DNA of 64,000 bases, from NCBI GenBank assembly GCA_003586115.2, contig QVOM02000073.1:27044186-27108185 (forward strand). The letters run 5' to 3'. Of this stretch, positions 11,462-24,119 are shown piece by piece. The DNA comes from Salvator merianae (Eukaryota; Chordata; Lepidosauria; Squamata; Teiidae). The notes beneath the pieces are model-generated. The model did no database searches and was not told the origin of the DNA. It saw only the letters and a list, made by a program, of their open reading frames with translations. Numbering within the stretch: the first letter of the stretch is position 1; each line of letters starts with the position of its first letter. The position numbers and the translations under genes were made by a program.

Positions 11462-11592
11462 ATATTTTAATTTATTTATTTTAATTTCTCAGTAGCCTAT
11501 GGTCCCTGGCATTGCTAAGTAATCTTCCACTGAAATACTAACCAGGGCCAGTCTTGCATTACTTCTGAAAGCAGACAAGATGAAATATACAA
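11462..11592 (-). mobile_element. 5S rRNA-derived SINE fragment, minus strand
   Basis: The reverse complement from about 11582 reads ATCTTGTCTGCTTTCAGAAG, then GGCCCTGGTTAGTATTTCAG and a TGGAAGATTACT segment, ending near CCATAGGCT. These follow the 3' two-thirds of vertebrate 5S rRNA in order: the ATCTCGTCTGATCTCGGAAG region, the GGCCTGGTTAGTACTTGGAT region and the CTGTAGGC end. It is followed by an A/T-rich tail of AAATAAATAAATT type. Substitutions and the missing 5' part rule out a functional 5S gene. It is best read as a 5S-derived SINE or a 5S retropseudogene. Confidence 0.7.
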
Positions 11593-13850
11593 TGATGAAA
11601 AACAAAACATCTTTGCACAAGAAAAATATTTACTTGGTGAGATTTAACTTCAAATACCGAAAGTTATTTGAAAGGGCATTCTACCTTTCTGTCTTAGCTA
11701 TAAGTTATTTTAGATGGAGAGATGGAAAATGCCAGCTTTCCAGGTTTTATATAATCCACCTGTTACTTAATGTCACAGGAAACTGGAATGTTGCCAAGAA
11801 GTTCAAGTCCTTTTTGAATAAAATATTTTACTTCTCCAGAGGCACAGGCCTTTTAAGTTATGCAGAAACACACTTTTTTGTCCAAAGCCATTGTCACTCA
11901 AATATGCAAAAATCAGGACAAAAAGATGACCAGGGTTTTCTCCTTTAGAGAAACAAAATTCTGTAAGAGCTGAACATCTTGTGTGATCTACAAATCCATT
12001 TTATACACACAATGTTCCTGGACTAAATATTCACCTCTGCTAAAAGAATGACCACATCCTAGAAGAACAGAACATGGGACCCACTACAGAGGGGAAACTA
12101 AAAACAGTAGCAATACAACCAGCCGATCACCAAAACAGAATTAATTGCTAAGCATCAACTATGCCTCTTTTCCAAATCAGAAAAATACTAAGGGAAGGTC
12201 AGCAGTCCAGCACTGGATGAGCACAAAGCAGGGACTGCCTGCATGAAATAGCTGCCTAGGAGTGGAGGCTGTATAAATGTGATTCCTGCAAAGGCAACCT
12301 TGTCTTAAAGCCTCAAATGTTAACCTTGCAGTCATGATGAATACGCAAAGCACATACCCAAATCTATAGGAGATAAAAGCCTGGTTTTGCCCAGGCTACA
12401 AAGTGGCAGGTTAAAGTGATACACACCATGGCAAACTGTCATTACACTTTAAAGTTGTGATGGAGTGGGAAATGCCTCTTCAAAAGCCTGCATTTAGTGT
12501 CTAAAAAAACATCTTCATTGATGTCCTGGCAAATTAAAGGTGAATGCTCAAGTTGTCATGTTCAAAGGGGCATCCTTAAATCTCCTTCTTTTTTTCCCCC
12601 CCTCTTGCCTGGTGGGGTGTTTGGGACATCTTTCCCCAAGGTAAAACATGTCACTCCCAGCTCACTGCTGCTGTGGTGTTGTATCCAAGGGCTTGTATGT
12701 GTTGACAGTATGCGTTGGTGCTCCCCCCATGACTACTGTGGTAATGTATTCAAGTCACAGTGAGCAGAAAACACACTACACTGTCTGCGTGATGCCACCT
12801 CAAGTTGGGGTGCTGGCATGCTTATGATAAAAGGTGTTATTTCATGGCTTAAAAAATATATATGTTTGTTTTCCTAACTGAATCCTTCTTGTATATAAAA
12901 AGATGTGGCCTGAAATATTGAGTTTTCTGCTTTAAAATGTTGCTGAAATTATCGTTAAATGTAGTTGCATCAGATAAAAAAGAAAAAGAATCCTGTAAAA
13001 AGCAATGGTTTAGTCCCAGAACACAGTTTTGAAATTGATCAAGACATAACTCAGTGAGAACCTATTATTTAATGGACTGGGAGATTTCCAGTACCTTTAT
13101 GACACATTTGCTCCTTGCCTGGCTTGCTTTGAAGGGTATACATCTAGCTACATTATAGACCACGTTTCTCAAATGATTTTACTGAGAGGCTTTTTTTTGC
13201 TGCTTTTTTTTTGAGAGTGCACAATTATTTTCACAAGTAAACACTTTTGGGCACTATGTTGGACAGAAATTATAAGAACCTAGTCCATAATATGTTGAAA
13301 AACAGATCCAAATGAACTAATATCCAACATCCTAGTCCTATAGACCTAAATTGCAGAAGCGCCTTGAGTCCGGATACATATCCATTTTTCCATACTTCAT
13401 TACTGTCACGGAGGTAGGGTGACCCTTATTAGAAAAGAAATGCATGGCAAGAGCACTTGCATCTTTTTCTTCTGAAACAAGATCCATTCACATCTATTGT
13501 GGTTTGGCATCATGCAGGTAAAAATCACCACTGATGCCAATGGAGATTCCTCCCCAACCTCAAGACACAGGATTACCATAATAATCACTAATAACAGGAA
13601 TTAAGGAAAAAGAGAGAGATAAGAAGGTGCATATTGCATATCTTACAAATATATAATAGCTGCCAGATTTGAGCAGTAAACTGGAGGCAATTCTGAGTAT
13701 AATGATACAGAATTAGCCTGGGCTGAGATCCACTGGACAAAGTGATACATGGTTTTACTGTATTATATTTGAAGATCTGTTCATGCTGTTAGCAGGAAAT
13801 GATGTAACTCGGTGCCATGCAGTCTGGTTTCCTCAGCCATAGAGACTTAA
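11593..13850. other. unassigned DNA
   Basis: About 2.3 kb without a recognised gene or repeat family. It contains a 122-codon plus-strand frame (11580-11948), which overlaps the SINE at its start and matches no family I know. T-rich and A-rich runs lie near 12589-12602 and 13192-13211. Confidence 0.45.
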
Positions 13851-14953
13851 GCTAGGTACGCACTTATCTGTTTGGAATTGTCTCCACAGACAATTCCAGG
13901 CTGGAGAAGAACAGGAATGTCTGGGACCTTTTGCATACTGAGCATGGGAACAGTCCCATTCCTATGCAGCTGCTCTAGCAATGTGAAGGACACACCATCT
14001 TCTTCTATTCCTGGTGAATCACCTGATGTTGGATGTCCCACCCAGCACTAGCTGTGATTGGGTGACTGCCAGTGGCAGGTTCAGAACAGCAGCCCTCACC
14101 TCACAACACCTGGAAGTATTGTGAACACAGCTATCCCAACCATTCTCAATGCCACAGGAAGTTCGTGAACAGCATTTTAGCTGTCCACTGCAGCTAAGGA
14201 TCAGGAATGGCTCAGGATGCCTCTGGGACAGCTGCAGCAGATCATGGTGCAAACAACGCATTCCAGCAATCTGCCTGGAGCAATCATTGTCTGGAGATAA
14301 GTGTGAAAAAGACTTTATTTCAAACCAAGTGACCTCTCCTTTAATCTTCTCCAGCAGCCCAGCAGCCTCAGAGCCTTTCTGCACTTCCCTGATATACCGG
14401 AACAAGCTGCTTGCTGGTATACTTCTAGGACTTGCACCATTCTGGTCCAGAACTCTCCTAAGAGCTCCTTATCCCACTTTAGCAGTGGGCCTGTTAGGAA
14501 AGGTCTGCAAGCATACTAACACTGCCTGTTCCAGGCCAGGCATCAGCACTTCCACATCTGATCTGGAACAAGGAAAATGCTGCAGCCCCCATCTTTGAAG
14601 CTTGCATAAGCTTCGAAGATCAGGCTGCAGTGTTTTCTATTGCTCCTTATTGCAAGCTTCAAAGATCATATTTGAAACCCAGTCATGGAGACAGCTGAGT
14701 ACACCCTTGTCCATTGGACATGTTGGAGCAACAGGGACATAACCCTATCATAGGGAAGGGTGAATGGTACTTGCAATAGAGGTATGCTTCGCTTGTAGTA
14801 AAACAGGGAAATGTATCTACATTGTGCTGGTGTTGGACTAGGACAACAGTGTTCCAGCCCTCCAGATGTGAACAACATCTGCAGGGCTTGGACCAGGACA
14901 GGTTACAATGGACTAGTTAAACTACTCCAAAGGAGGTAAGTGCAGAAATGGCC
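13851..14953. mobile_element. candidate TIR element with splice-donor-like end (1.1 kb)
   Basis: The left end GCTAGGTACGCACTTATCT and the reverse-complemented right end GGCCATTTCTGCACTTACCT share the GCACTTA-CT core. GGTAAGTG lies at 14935-14942. The unit is about twice the size of the other family members, so it may be two adjacent or nested copies. It contains the longest frames of this region (14149-14598 plus, 14019-14405 minus), neither recognisable. A 49-bp hairpin lies inside at 14581-14629. Confidence 0.4.
14581..14629. repeat. hairpin, 49 bp
   Basis: TGCAGCC at 14581, then ATCTTTGAAGCTT, a 4-base centre, AAGCTTCGAAGAT and GGCTGCA at 14629. The arms pair with one mismatch in the inner 13 and a full outer 7-bp match. 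A third copy of the inner arm (GCAAGCTTCAAAGATCA) follows at about 14651. Confidence 0.8.
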
Positions 14954-15183
14954 ACTGTGAAAGGAAATCAGCAAAACTACTGAGAAGCTGGTTAGTAGTT
15001 GGGTTTTTTATTCTCAAGACTTTGGACAATTCCACACTGGCCTGTATGCTGGACTAGGAAGCATACTAGGAACCTCCCTTCTGCATGCTGGTGTAGCATA
15101 TTGGATTTGAAATATCCATAGTGGGCGTCAAATGTGGGGAACATGTAAATTTTCCAAGAGATAAAATGATAGAAAGATCTAAG

Positions 15184-15628
15184 TCTATCTCCCTTTTCAC
15201 ACTTGCCTTATTTATCCCACACCAGAGCAGGATACCCTGGTCTGAGATAAGCAAACTGATCCCAGCAGGGATGTGTAGCCACTAGCAAGGTCAGGGCCAT
15301 ACACATGTCAGCCCCCATCATCAGATATGCCAACATTGAAGCCAGCACTGAAGTGTCCTAAGGCCAGGAACAGATGTTTCTGACCTTTGGAGTTCCCAGA
15401 AACCCCATTTCAATGGTGTTCCCTGTTCCCCCACCCAAACAGACCACTTGCATACTGGATCAGGGGACCATATGCCTTCTGCACAAGACCAAATGTTTCA
15501 GGCCAGGGCCCTGGCACACCAGTAGACTCCGTCATTGGACTAGTTTATGGTCAATCTTTTGGGGAAAAGATGTGCTAGGCAGGACTGGTTCTTCCTTATC
15601 CTGCACTAGCATGTGAAAGGGAGGCCCT
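15184..15628. mobile_element. candidate TIR element (about 445 bp)
   Basis: The left end CTCCCTTTTCACACTTGCC (about 15189) and the reverse-complemented right end AGGGCCTCCCTTTCACATGC (to 15628) share CTCCCTTTxCACA. This fits the same loose terminal family. The true left end could instead be the similar GGACAATTCCACACTGG near 15025. Confidence 0.35.
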
Positions 15629-16056
15629 AAACCCTTTCTTATACTGTGATAATGTTTCTTGTCAGGCATCAAGATGGTGTTGCTCCTCACCAGTTGAAGT
15701 TCCATATGCATCACTTATGTACCACAATCATGTCCAATCCCTTCTCATGTCTAATCATCATCCTCAGCACAAGTTTCTCTAGGTATCACACACCATGTTC
15801 ATCAAAGACAAAGGAGTGCCTGAGCATCTGGATACTCTTCCCTCAGAAATCCAGTGACCTCTGAGCAAACTCACTTGAATCACCTGCAAAGCAAATGTTA
15901 TCAAGTTCCCTTGTAGATGAGTGCACTGGATCACTACTGCTAGGTCATGGTGGCTTTTATGTATTTGTTCTGCGAAGTCCAAAGTGACATCCTCATCAGT
16001 CCCTCTCCATTGCAGTAGCAATTCTCCCAAAATGCCCAGATGGCCAGGAACAGGTC
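15629..16056. other. unassigned DNA at the right of the 8-kb block
   Basis: It ends with GGCCAGGAACAGGTC, just before the right ATGCATCA. GGCCAGGAACAG also occurs at 15363, a direct repeat about 680 bp apart. The minus-strand 83-codon frame at 15779-16030 is not recognised. Confidence 0.4.
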
Positions 16057-16541
16057 ATGCATCAGGCTATTCCTTTGAAGACTTATATACCCTATTATAC
16101 AGAAGACTTACAGCTTCTGTTGGTCCAAGCATCTTACCACCCTGTGTTGCTTAGGACAGACCGGCCTCAGTACCATGATCCATCCATTATCTGGAATGAA
16201 AGAGAGGCTAGATTTGATTCTGATAAGTGCATGTTACACTGTGACCATTTTAGACATTTTCTTAGTCGGTGATGAGAAATTCACTCTGCACTACTGTGCA
16301 TGAACAGTCCACAAGACTGATCCCTACCGTCACATTAGTCATTTGACTTTGCTACTAAGTTACCCTCAGGGGAGGAGCTCCCTGATGGTCATCTGTACTC
16401 CATGTCAGAACCTGAATTGAAAGCATTAAAATAATTTTTGGATAAAAACTTGCCACATAATTTTATTTGCCCCTCCTCTTCCCTCATGACTTCTCCATTT
16501 CCTTTAGTCTTTTAAAAAATGGGAATAACATGGCTGCCAAT
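16057..16541 (+). pseudogene. Ty3/gypsy protease C-terminal half and start of RT
   Basis: The frame from 16057 continues the protease. It has the QASYHPVLL segment and then QYHDPSIIWNEREARFDS and CMLHC, which correspond to the conserved 'PVxLGxPWLxxHDPxIxW...C..HC' end of sushi-type proteases. The usual GxPWL residues are degraded. From about 16370 the start of reverse transcriptase is visible: ELPDGHLYSMSEPELKALK, a stop, then FLDKNLPHNFICPSSS. The similarity ends at about 16541 just before the position of the conserved DYR motif, where the RTE LINE begins. Confidence 0.7.
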
Positions 16542-16547
16542 AAGACA

Positions 16548-17000
16548 GAATGCTGAGTAGCTATAGCCATTTGACAGCTGTAACTGCCTTCACAACCAAA
16601 AACTGCCATCCATCTGGGCAAATTTGGCCTTGTACAACACCTGGAGAAGCAGCCTACTAGTGATAAAGGAAAGAAAGAGAAATAGAGGAAGAGGAAGAAG
16701 AAGAAGAAGAAGAAGAATAGTAAGGAAGCTCCCCTACCAAGCTTCCAGCAATAATTTTTCCCTCCCAACTGTCAACTGTCACTGTATGGTGTCTTAACAG
16801 GGCAAGGGGCCTTGTATGCACAGATGATCCTTTGGGCTATGCTATCTGAAGGCAAACCTCCCAAGAGAATCACCCAAGGTGGAAAGGTCAAAGAATGCTG
16901 AGTAGCTATAGCCATTTTACAGCTGTAACCAAAAACTGCCATCCATCTGAAAAGTCTGGCCTTGTACAATACCTGGAGAAGCAGCCTGCTAGTGGTAAAT
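16548..17000 (+). repeat. duplicated 5' unit of the RTE LINE
   Basis: Positions 16548-16667 and 16893-17000 are two copies of the same unit, 345 bp apart. It starts GAATGCTGAGTAGCTATAGC and includes AAAAACTGCCATCCATCTG, GGCCTTGTACAA and ACCTGGAGAAGCAGCCT. A 13-base stretch is missing from the second copy. The first copy runs directly into a short GAA/GAG repeat (16685-16718), and the second runs into the coding body. The first unit could be a tandem promoter repeat of the LINE, or a separate short element made of LINE 5' end plus GAA tail. Confidence 0.8.
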
Positions 17001-17225
17001 GTCTTCGGTGACAAGCCGTGGTGACAGGTCGGCCGAGAAGTATAGCCAAAAATCATTGTTACCCCATGGACACATCTTCTATACTGTTCTGCAAAAAAGC
17101 TAGGGCGTACACTGGAATCGACGCGGCAGGACAAGGCCCGGTTCTGTCGACAAATCAGCGAGGGTTCCCGATGCAAGGACGGTGCCAGGACGTAAGCAAG
17201 TGAGCCAAAAACAACAATAGAGCCA

Positions 17226-20067
17226 GCGAGAAGATCCATGTTGCGTCTCTAAACATTGGAACGCTAACCAGCCACACCGAAGAACTGGTGAAGATGTTAC
17301 GAAGGTGACGAATCGACATCTGCACGCTACAGGAAACCCGATGGAGTGGCGCAAAGGCTTATGACATGGAATGAGAACGGGGCAGCAATGGCTACAAACT
17401 GTTGTACTTTGGCAGCACTCACACCCGCAGTGGAGTTGGCATCGCCATCTCTGAGCGACTTTGCGATGCCGTCAAAGAGGTTGACCGCTACGACGATCGG
17501 CTCATGAAGATCACCATCGTCATGTCAGAGCACACAATTCATGTCTTCTCCGCCTATGCGCCGCAGACTGGACGAAGTGATGCTGAGAAGGACACGTTCT
17601 GGAAAATGCTGGATAGCCTGACATGCAATGTGACCATCGACGACTACCTCATGATCGCTGACGACCTCAATGACCACATCGGCGAGAATGCGGACGGCAA
17701 CCGATGCCATGGAGGCAAGGGATATGGCCAGCGAAATGAAGATGGCGAGAGCATCATCAACTTTGCCAATTCGCACAACCTCATCCTCGCTAATACGTGG
17801 TTCATCAAGTGGCCGACGCAGCTTCCGACATACTATAGCGTCAACAAGAAGTCACAAATTGACTTTATTCTCATGCGACGTCATCACCTGGTCACTGTCA
17901 CCAAAGTGAAGGCCGTGTCATATGAGACGATCACGACACAACATTGGCCCGTAATCGCAGTCCTACACATCAGCCCGCCGCAATGGCAGTTGGACGAGTG
18001 CACCGGTCCACCTCACATCAAATGGTGACGCTTCCACGAGAAAGAGGCTGAGATGAGCACGCACACACGGCTGCCTACCATGACAACAGTCAAAAAGACA
18101 TGGAACCAAATGAAACACGTCATCCACAACGAGGCCCGCAAGATGCTCGACATCACCAAGCCCGGCAAACACTTCATCAAACGCGACACCTGGCTCTGGA
18201 CTGACAATGTCAAAATGAAAGTCCACAAGAAGAACAAACTCTACCATGTCTTCCTCGACGACAAGACGTCAGTCAACTGGCATAAGTACCGGAATGCCAA
18301 GCGAGACACAAAGAAGGCCATCGCCGCTGCTAGAGCCGCTCACTACGCGGAGGTCCATAGGAAGCTCGATACGCGAGATGGTGAACGCGACCTATTCCGA
18401 CTCATAAAAATGCCAGCACCAGCAGACACAGGACATCGAGAAGTTCCACTGCGTCAACAACAAGGACGGAAAGCTGATCGTCTGTCGACGGGCTGCATTG
18501 CAGAGGTGGCACGAATACTTCGAGGAAATCTCCACCAAAGAGTTTCCACACCCGCCCATCCCACAAGCTCCAGCGATGCCCGGCCCTGTAACTCCAATCA
18601 GTGCAGAAGAAGACGAAGAAGCGATCAAGCGGATGAAGACCGGAAAGGCGACTGGCCCAGATGACATTGCAACTGAGCTCTGGAAGACCAGAAGCTGGAA
18701 CCCAGCACCCTGGCTTGCCAGTTTTTTCAACAAAACCGTCGAAGAGCAGAGGACACCGACCAACTGGCAGAGTAGTACGACTGTACTGATCTGGAAAAAG
18801 AAAGGCAGCCCAGTCGAATGCTCCAACTACTGGCCGATTTGCCTCCTGTTGCACACAATGAAGATCTTTGAGTGCATTCTCGACAAACGGATTCGCGACA
18901 TTGTGAGTATCACAGTCAACCAGGCCAGATTCGTGAAGGGCTGCGGCACAACAGATGTGATCCACGCCGCCCGACTACTCCTTGAGAAGTACCGCGAGAA
19001 GAACCGTCCCCTCCACGTCGCCTTCCTCCACTTAGAGAAAGCCTTCGACCGTGTTCCACACGAGCTCATATGATATCCGCTCCACCTGCATCAAGTGCCC
19101 GAGGAACTCGTCCGATGGGTCCAGTCACTCTACCATGATCTGAAGAGCAGAGTCCAAAGTGCTGCAGGAACTTCTAAGCCGCTCTGTGTTTCCATCGGCG
19201 TACACTAAGGAAGCGCCCTCTCGCCGCTCTTGTTTGTTCTCGTCATGGACAGCATAACCAGAGACATTCAACGACCAGCACCTTTCATGCTGCTATACGC
19301 GGACAACATCTTCCTGGCCTCCGACGACAAAACCTACCTTGAGCAACTTGTCCAGACCTGGCATGACCGGCTCACGCTACACAGGCTCCGGCTCAATCTA
19401 AAGAAGACCGAGTACCTGACGACGGATCTGACCAAAACTGGCATGCTCACTATCAATGGCGCTGCCCTACCACGCACTGACAACTTCAAGTACCACGTAT
19501 CAACACTCTCTGCCGACGGCAACCTGCGACATGAGGTCAATGCACAAGTCAATGCTGCGTGGATGAAATGGCGCATGACGACCGGCATCCTCTGTGACTG
19601 GCGAATGAAGGATCACCTCAAATAGAAGGTCTATCGCGCCGTAATCCATCCCATTGCCCTCTATGGAGATGAATGTTGGCCGATAACGAAAACCGCAGAA
19701 CGCCACCACGTTGTCATGGAGACGAAGATGCTGCAATGGATCAGTGGAATCACCTGCTTTGACCACATCTGCAACAAGGACATCTGCGACCGGTATGGCG
19801 TGGCACCCATTACAGAGAAGATGCGAGAAGCCTGCCTCCAATGGTATGGCCACGCACTGCGCGCCAAAGATGACTCCCTCATGAAGATTGGCTTCAACAT
19901 CGACATCACCGGAAAATGACCAAAAGACCGACCAAAGCAGCGATGGCTCGATATACTGCACTCCGACCTCCAGACCATACGACTACACCCCAACCAAGCC
20001 CTTGACCATGAAAAATGGAAGACCTGTTCCAGAAGAGCCGACCCCGGCACCAAACGGGACTCAGGAG
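17226..20067 (+). pseudogene. RTE-type endonuclease/reverse transcriptase ORF, dead
   Basis: The N-terminal apurinic-type endonuclease is visible at about 17226-17980: VASLNIGTLTSHTEELV, ICTLQETRWSGAKA, GVGIAISERL, VFSAYAPQTG, DDLNDHIG and QIDFILMRR. The reverse transcriptase runs from about 18590 to 19630: KTGKATGPDDIATELWK, CSNYWPICLL, motif A as FLHLEKAFDRVPHE, GSALSPLLFVLVMD, and the catalytic box as LLYADN at 19290-19307. The C-terminal region shows ALYGDECW, KMREACLQWYGHALR and RRADPGTKRD. Both catalytic positions are lost (D to H in motif A, YADD to YADN) and stops or frameshifts occur at several places, so it cannot move on its own. Database searches often label such ORFs 'craniofacial development protein 2-like'. 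That would be wrong here. Confidence 0.85.
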
Positions 20068-20230
20068 GAAGAAGAAGAAGAAGAAGAAGAAGAAGAAGAA
20101 GAAGAAGAAGAAGAAGAAGAAGAAGAAGAAGAAGAAGAAGAAGAAGAAGAAGAAGAAGAAGAAGAAGAAGAAGAAGAAGAAGAAGAAGAAGAAGAAGAAG
20201 AAGAAGAAGAAGAAGAAGAAGAAGAAGAAG
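20068..20230. repeat. (GAA)54 microsatellite at the RTE 3' end
   Basis: An almost pure GAA run of about 163 bases. It follows directly after the last recognisable codons of the RTE ORF, leaving essentially no 3' UTR, and is followed by the target repeat AAGACAG. The long poly-Glu, poly-Lys and poly-Leu frames across it are artefacts. Confidence 0.95.
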
Positions 20231-20940
20231 ACAGGATTTTGAATAAGATCGCTGTAAAGAACCATTACCTACTGCCATAAATTTGTTACTAGTTAGACAG
20301 GCTATGCCAAGCCAAAGTGTTCACTAAGTTTGATTACTGGGAGGCTTATCACAGTATTCACATACAGTATGTGGATGAATGGAAAACTGCTTTTAACACC
20401 AGTTATAGCCAGTTTGAATTTCTCATTATACTATTCAGTCTCAGCATTGGACCTGCAATCTTCCAAAATTTTATTATGTGCTTAAAGACATGAAATACAA
20501 GTTTCTGATAATTTATCTTGATGATCTTATGAACATTTCATCTGATATGGCAGCCCATATTAAATATGCACAGGAAATCTTTGACAGGCTTAGAGAACAC
20601 AAATTGCACGCTAAACTTTCCAAATGTGAGTTCCACCTTAACAAAGTTGACTTTCTGGGTTACTAAATCTCTATTCTTTGAAATGACCCCCAACAAAGTT
20701 GTGACTGTTTTGTACTGGAAATCGCTCTCCCTGCATTCATAGGCAGTGCAGAGCTTCAACAGCTTTGTCAATTTCTATCATAAATTTATGTCAAATTCAC
20801 TGACATTGCAGTCCCTATCACAAAGTTACTCACAGGTGGCAAAGCCTCCAAATCTGTCTAAAGTAAGAGAATGCATTTTTGCAAAATTTACTGCTGCCCA
20901 CAACATTCTCTTGAAACACCCAGGCCAGTTTGTTTGAAAC
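20229..20940 (+). pseudogene. Ty3/gypsy reverse transcriptase, remainder
   Basis: This continues the gypsy RT after the RTE insertion. It has KNHYLLP just after the join, QAKVFTKFDYWEAYHSIHI (motif A with FDYWEAY), EWKTAFNT, LSIGPAIFQNF, and the catalytic YLDD box at 20514-20525 in FLIIYLDDLMNISS. It continues with LREHKLHAKLSKCEF and VDFLGY, and then, after a stop and frameshifts, the connection region and a VLKHP-like end near 20930. RNase H and integrase are not visible. The chain matches the sushi/RTL type of Ty3/gypsy RT, as do the fragments to the left. Several stops show that it is not functional. Confidence 0.8.
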
Positions 20941-21030
20941 TTTGTTCAAATTTAAAAGCACACAAGGAATAACTTTATTAATAGAGAAGTGAAAAGAGAA
21001 ACACTTTCAGTGAATTAGTCAAATTGTAAG

Positions 21031-23037
<2,007 letters not shown>

Positions 23038-23139
23038 TATTGAAAGTACAGGAAGTGGACCAGCAATGGTCTGAAATTCCAGGCACAATCCATTTTGGTA
23101 CACTGGGACCAATATTGGAGAAAGAAATTCATTTTAAAA
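23038..23139. repeat. interspersed repeat shared with 55746-55855
   Basis: ATATTGAAAGTACAGGAAGT, then GGACCAGCAATGG, CACATTTTG-like and ACATATTGGA-like segments occur in the same order at 55746. Overall the match is fair but not close. I cannot name the family. The translated frames hint at a decayed coding repeat, without a clear motif. Confidence 0.5.
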
Positions 23140-23856
23140 ACCACAAACTATTGCAAATTTTTCCTGTGGCTCTTTCCCCCTCCCTCTGCCTACAAGGAAG
23201 TACATCTGAATAAATTAATCAAGAGTAATCCATGTTAACAAGTCTGCCTTCCTTCAGAACAATAGAAACCTCTGCAGAGCTGGTATACAAGATGGCGTCC
23301 TCTGATAAAAATAGGAAAAGACATCTAAAAAGTATCGTTTTTGTCATTGCAAAATATTGGCAAACTGCAATGTTTAACAGAAAATAATAAGTAAACATCT
23401 TGCTTATCTCTGACAAAATTACCCATCAGAAAATCTTTTTATCTCTTATGGCTAGCAACTGCCTGTATGTAAATGAGTCATCTGCTGGGTGCCTGACCTA
23501 CAGTTACCATGAGCATGTGACATACACTGCCCTGGGTCCCAGCCTTATCCTCCATAGCACAGAAATCATGTGGCTGCCATCCATTGTATCTGGGCTCCTC
23601 CCATTCTCAAAATCCTTTTCACCAAATCCAGGCAACCAATCCAGATGTTTCTCCACCCCTGTCTAGCCCAGAGGATAAAATATGTGATTTTTGAAAATCT
23701 CTCTCTTGCTTCCTGGTCCTGGTCCTGGTCCTACATGCTTCTACTTCCTGCCCTGTACTCCTCTACCTGTTTGTCTTTCCCCTCCCCCTCTTTGTTCTCT
23801 ATTGCTTTCTCTCTCTGTTCCCTCTTTAGTACATCGGATTCAAGGACAGGTAAATA
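23140..23856. other. unassigned DNA with a TCCTGG repeat
   Basis: Nothing recognised except a short (TCCTGG)4 run at 23711-23733 and a pyrimidine-rich stretch to about 23825. Confidence 0.45.
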
Positions 23857-24119
23857 TACAGTGCTCAAAACAATTAGGGGAACACTTAAATCACACATAG
23901 GATGTCAACAAAAAATTCAAGTTGAAAATCTTACTGATATAAATTATGCAATTCATAGAGAATAAAATGATGTATCAATGATCAATGGAAACCAAAATCA
24001 TCAACCAATTGAGGACTGGATTCTAAATCACCCCCAAAATCAAAGTAATAAATTGAAATCACAGTCAGATTCAATTTGTGTGAATTTCATCGAGCAACTC
24101 ATAATGTAGCTCAATAGTG

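Larger units (their letters stand above)
7992..16056. other. 8-kb block interrupting the gypsy protease
   Basis: The gypsy reading frame ends at 7989-7991 and continues in phase at 16057. The left junction reads ATGCCATCA (7989-7997) and the right junction ATGCATCA (16057-16064), which looks like an 8-bp target-site duplication with one extra base. The block holds a SINE, several TIR elements and a 5S-derived SINE, listed separately. I could not find matching long terminal repeats or inverted repeats at its two edges, so what first inserted is unknown. It may be a large element later filled with others, or several events. Confidence 0.5.
16542..20234 (+). mobile_element. RTE-clade LINE with flanking 7-bp repeat, inserted in gypsy RT
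   Basis: AAGACAG occurs at 16542-16548 and again at 20228-20234, right after the terminal GAA repeat. Between them lies a non-LTR retrotransposon of about 3.68 kb: a 5' region with a duplicated unit (16548-17000), an endonuclease and reverse transcriptase coding region (about 17226-20067), and a (GAA)n 3' end. Simple-repeat tails are normal for RTE elements. The body is clearly GC-richer than the flanks and rich in CpG. With one AAGACAG copy removed, the gypsy RT on either side becomes continuous across a conserved motif, so the boundary is well supported. The AAGACAG match could partly reflect the GAA repeat. Confidence 0.8.

Noticed and set aside
11462..11592. Functional 5S rRNA gene
   Set aside because: The 5' third is missing and the rest carries many substitutions.
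14149..14598. 149-codon frame as a gene
   Set aside because: It lies within a candidate TIR element and has overlapping open frames on the other strand, as expected of GC-richer non-coding DNA.
7992..16056. 8-kb block as a complete LTR element
   Set aside because: No direct repeats of LTR length at the edges, and no second pol inside.
17402..19625. Host gene resembling 'craniofacial development protein 2' or an endonuclease
   Set aside because: The motifs are those of an RTE retrotransposon ORF, with stops and lost catalytic residues.
19661..20280. Open frames of 119-205 codons with poly-Glu, poly-Lys or poly-Leu
   Set aside because: They are translations of the (GAA)54 repeat in different frames.
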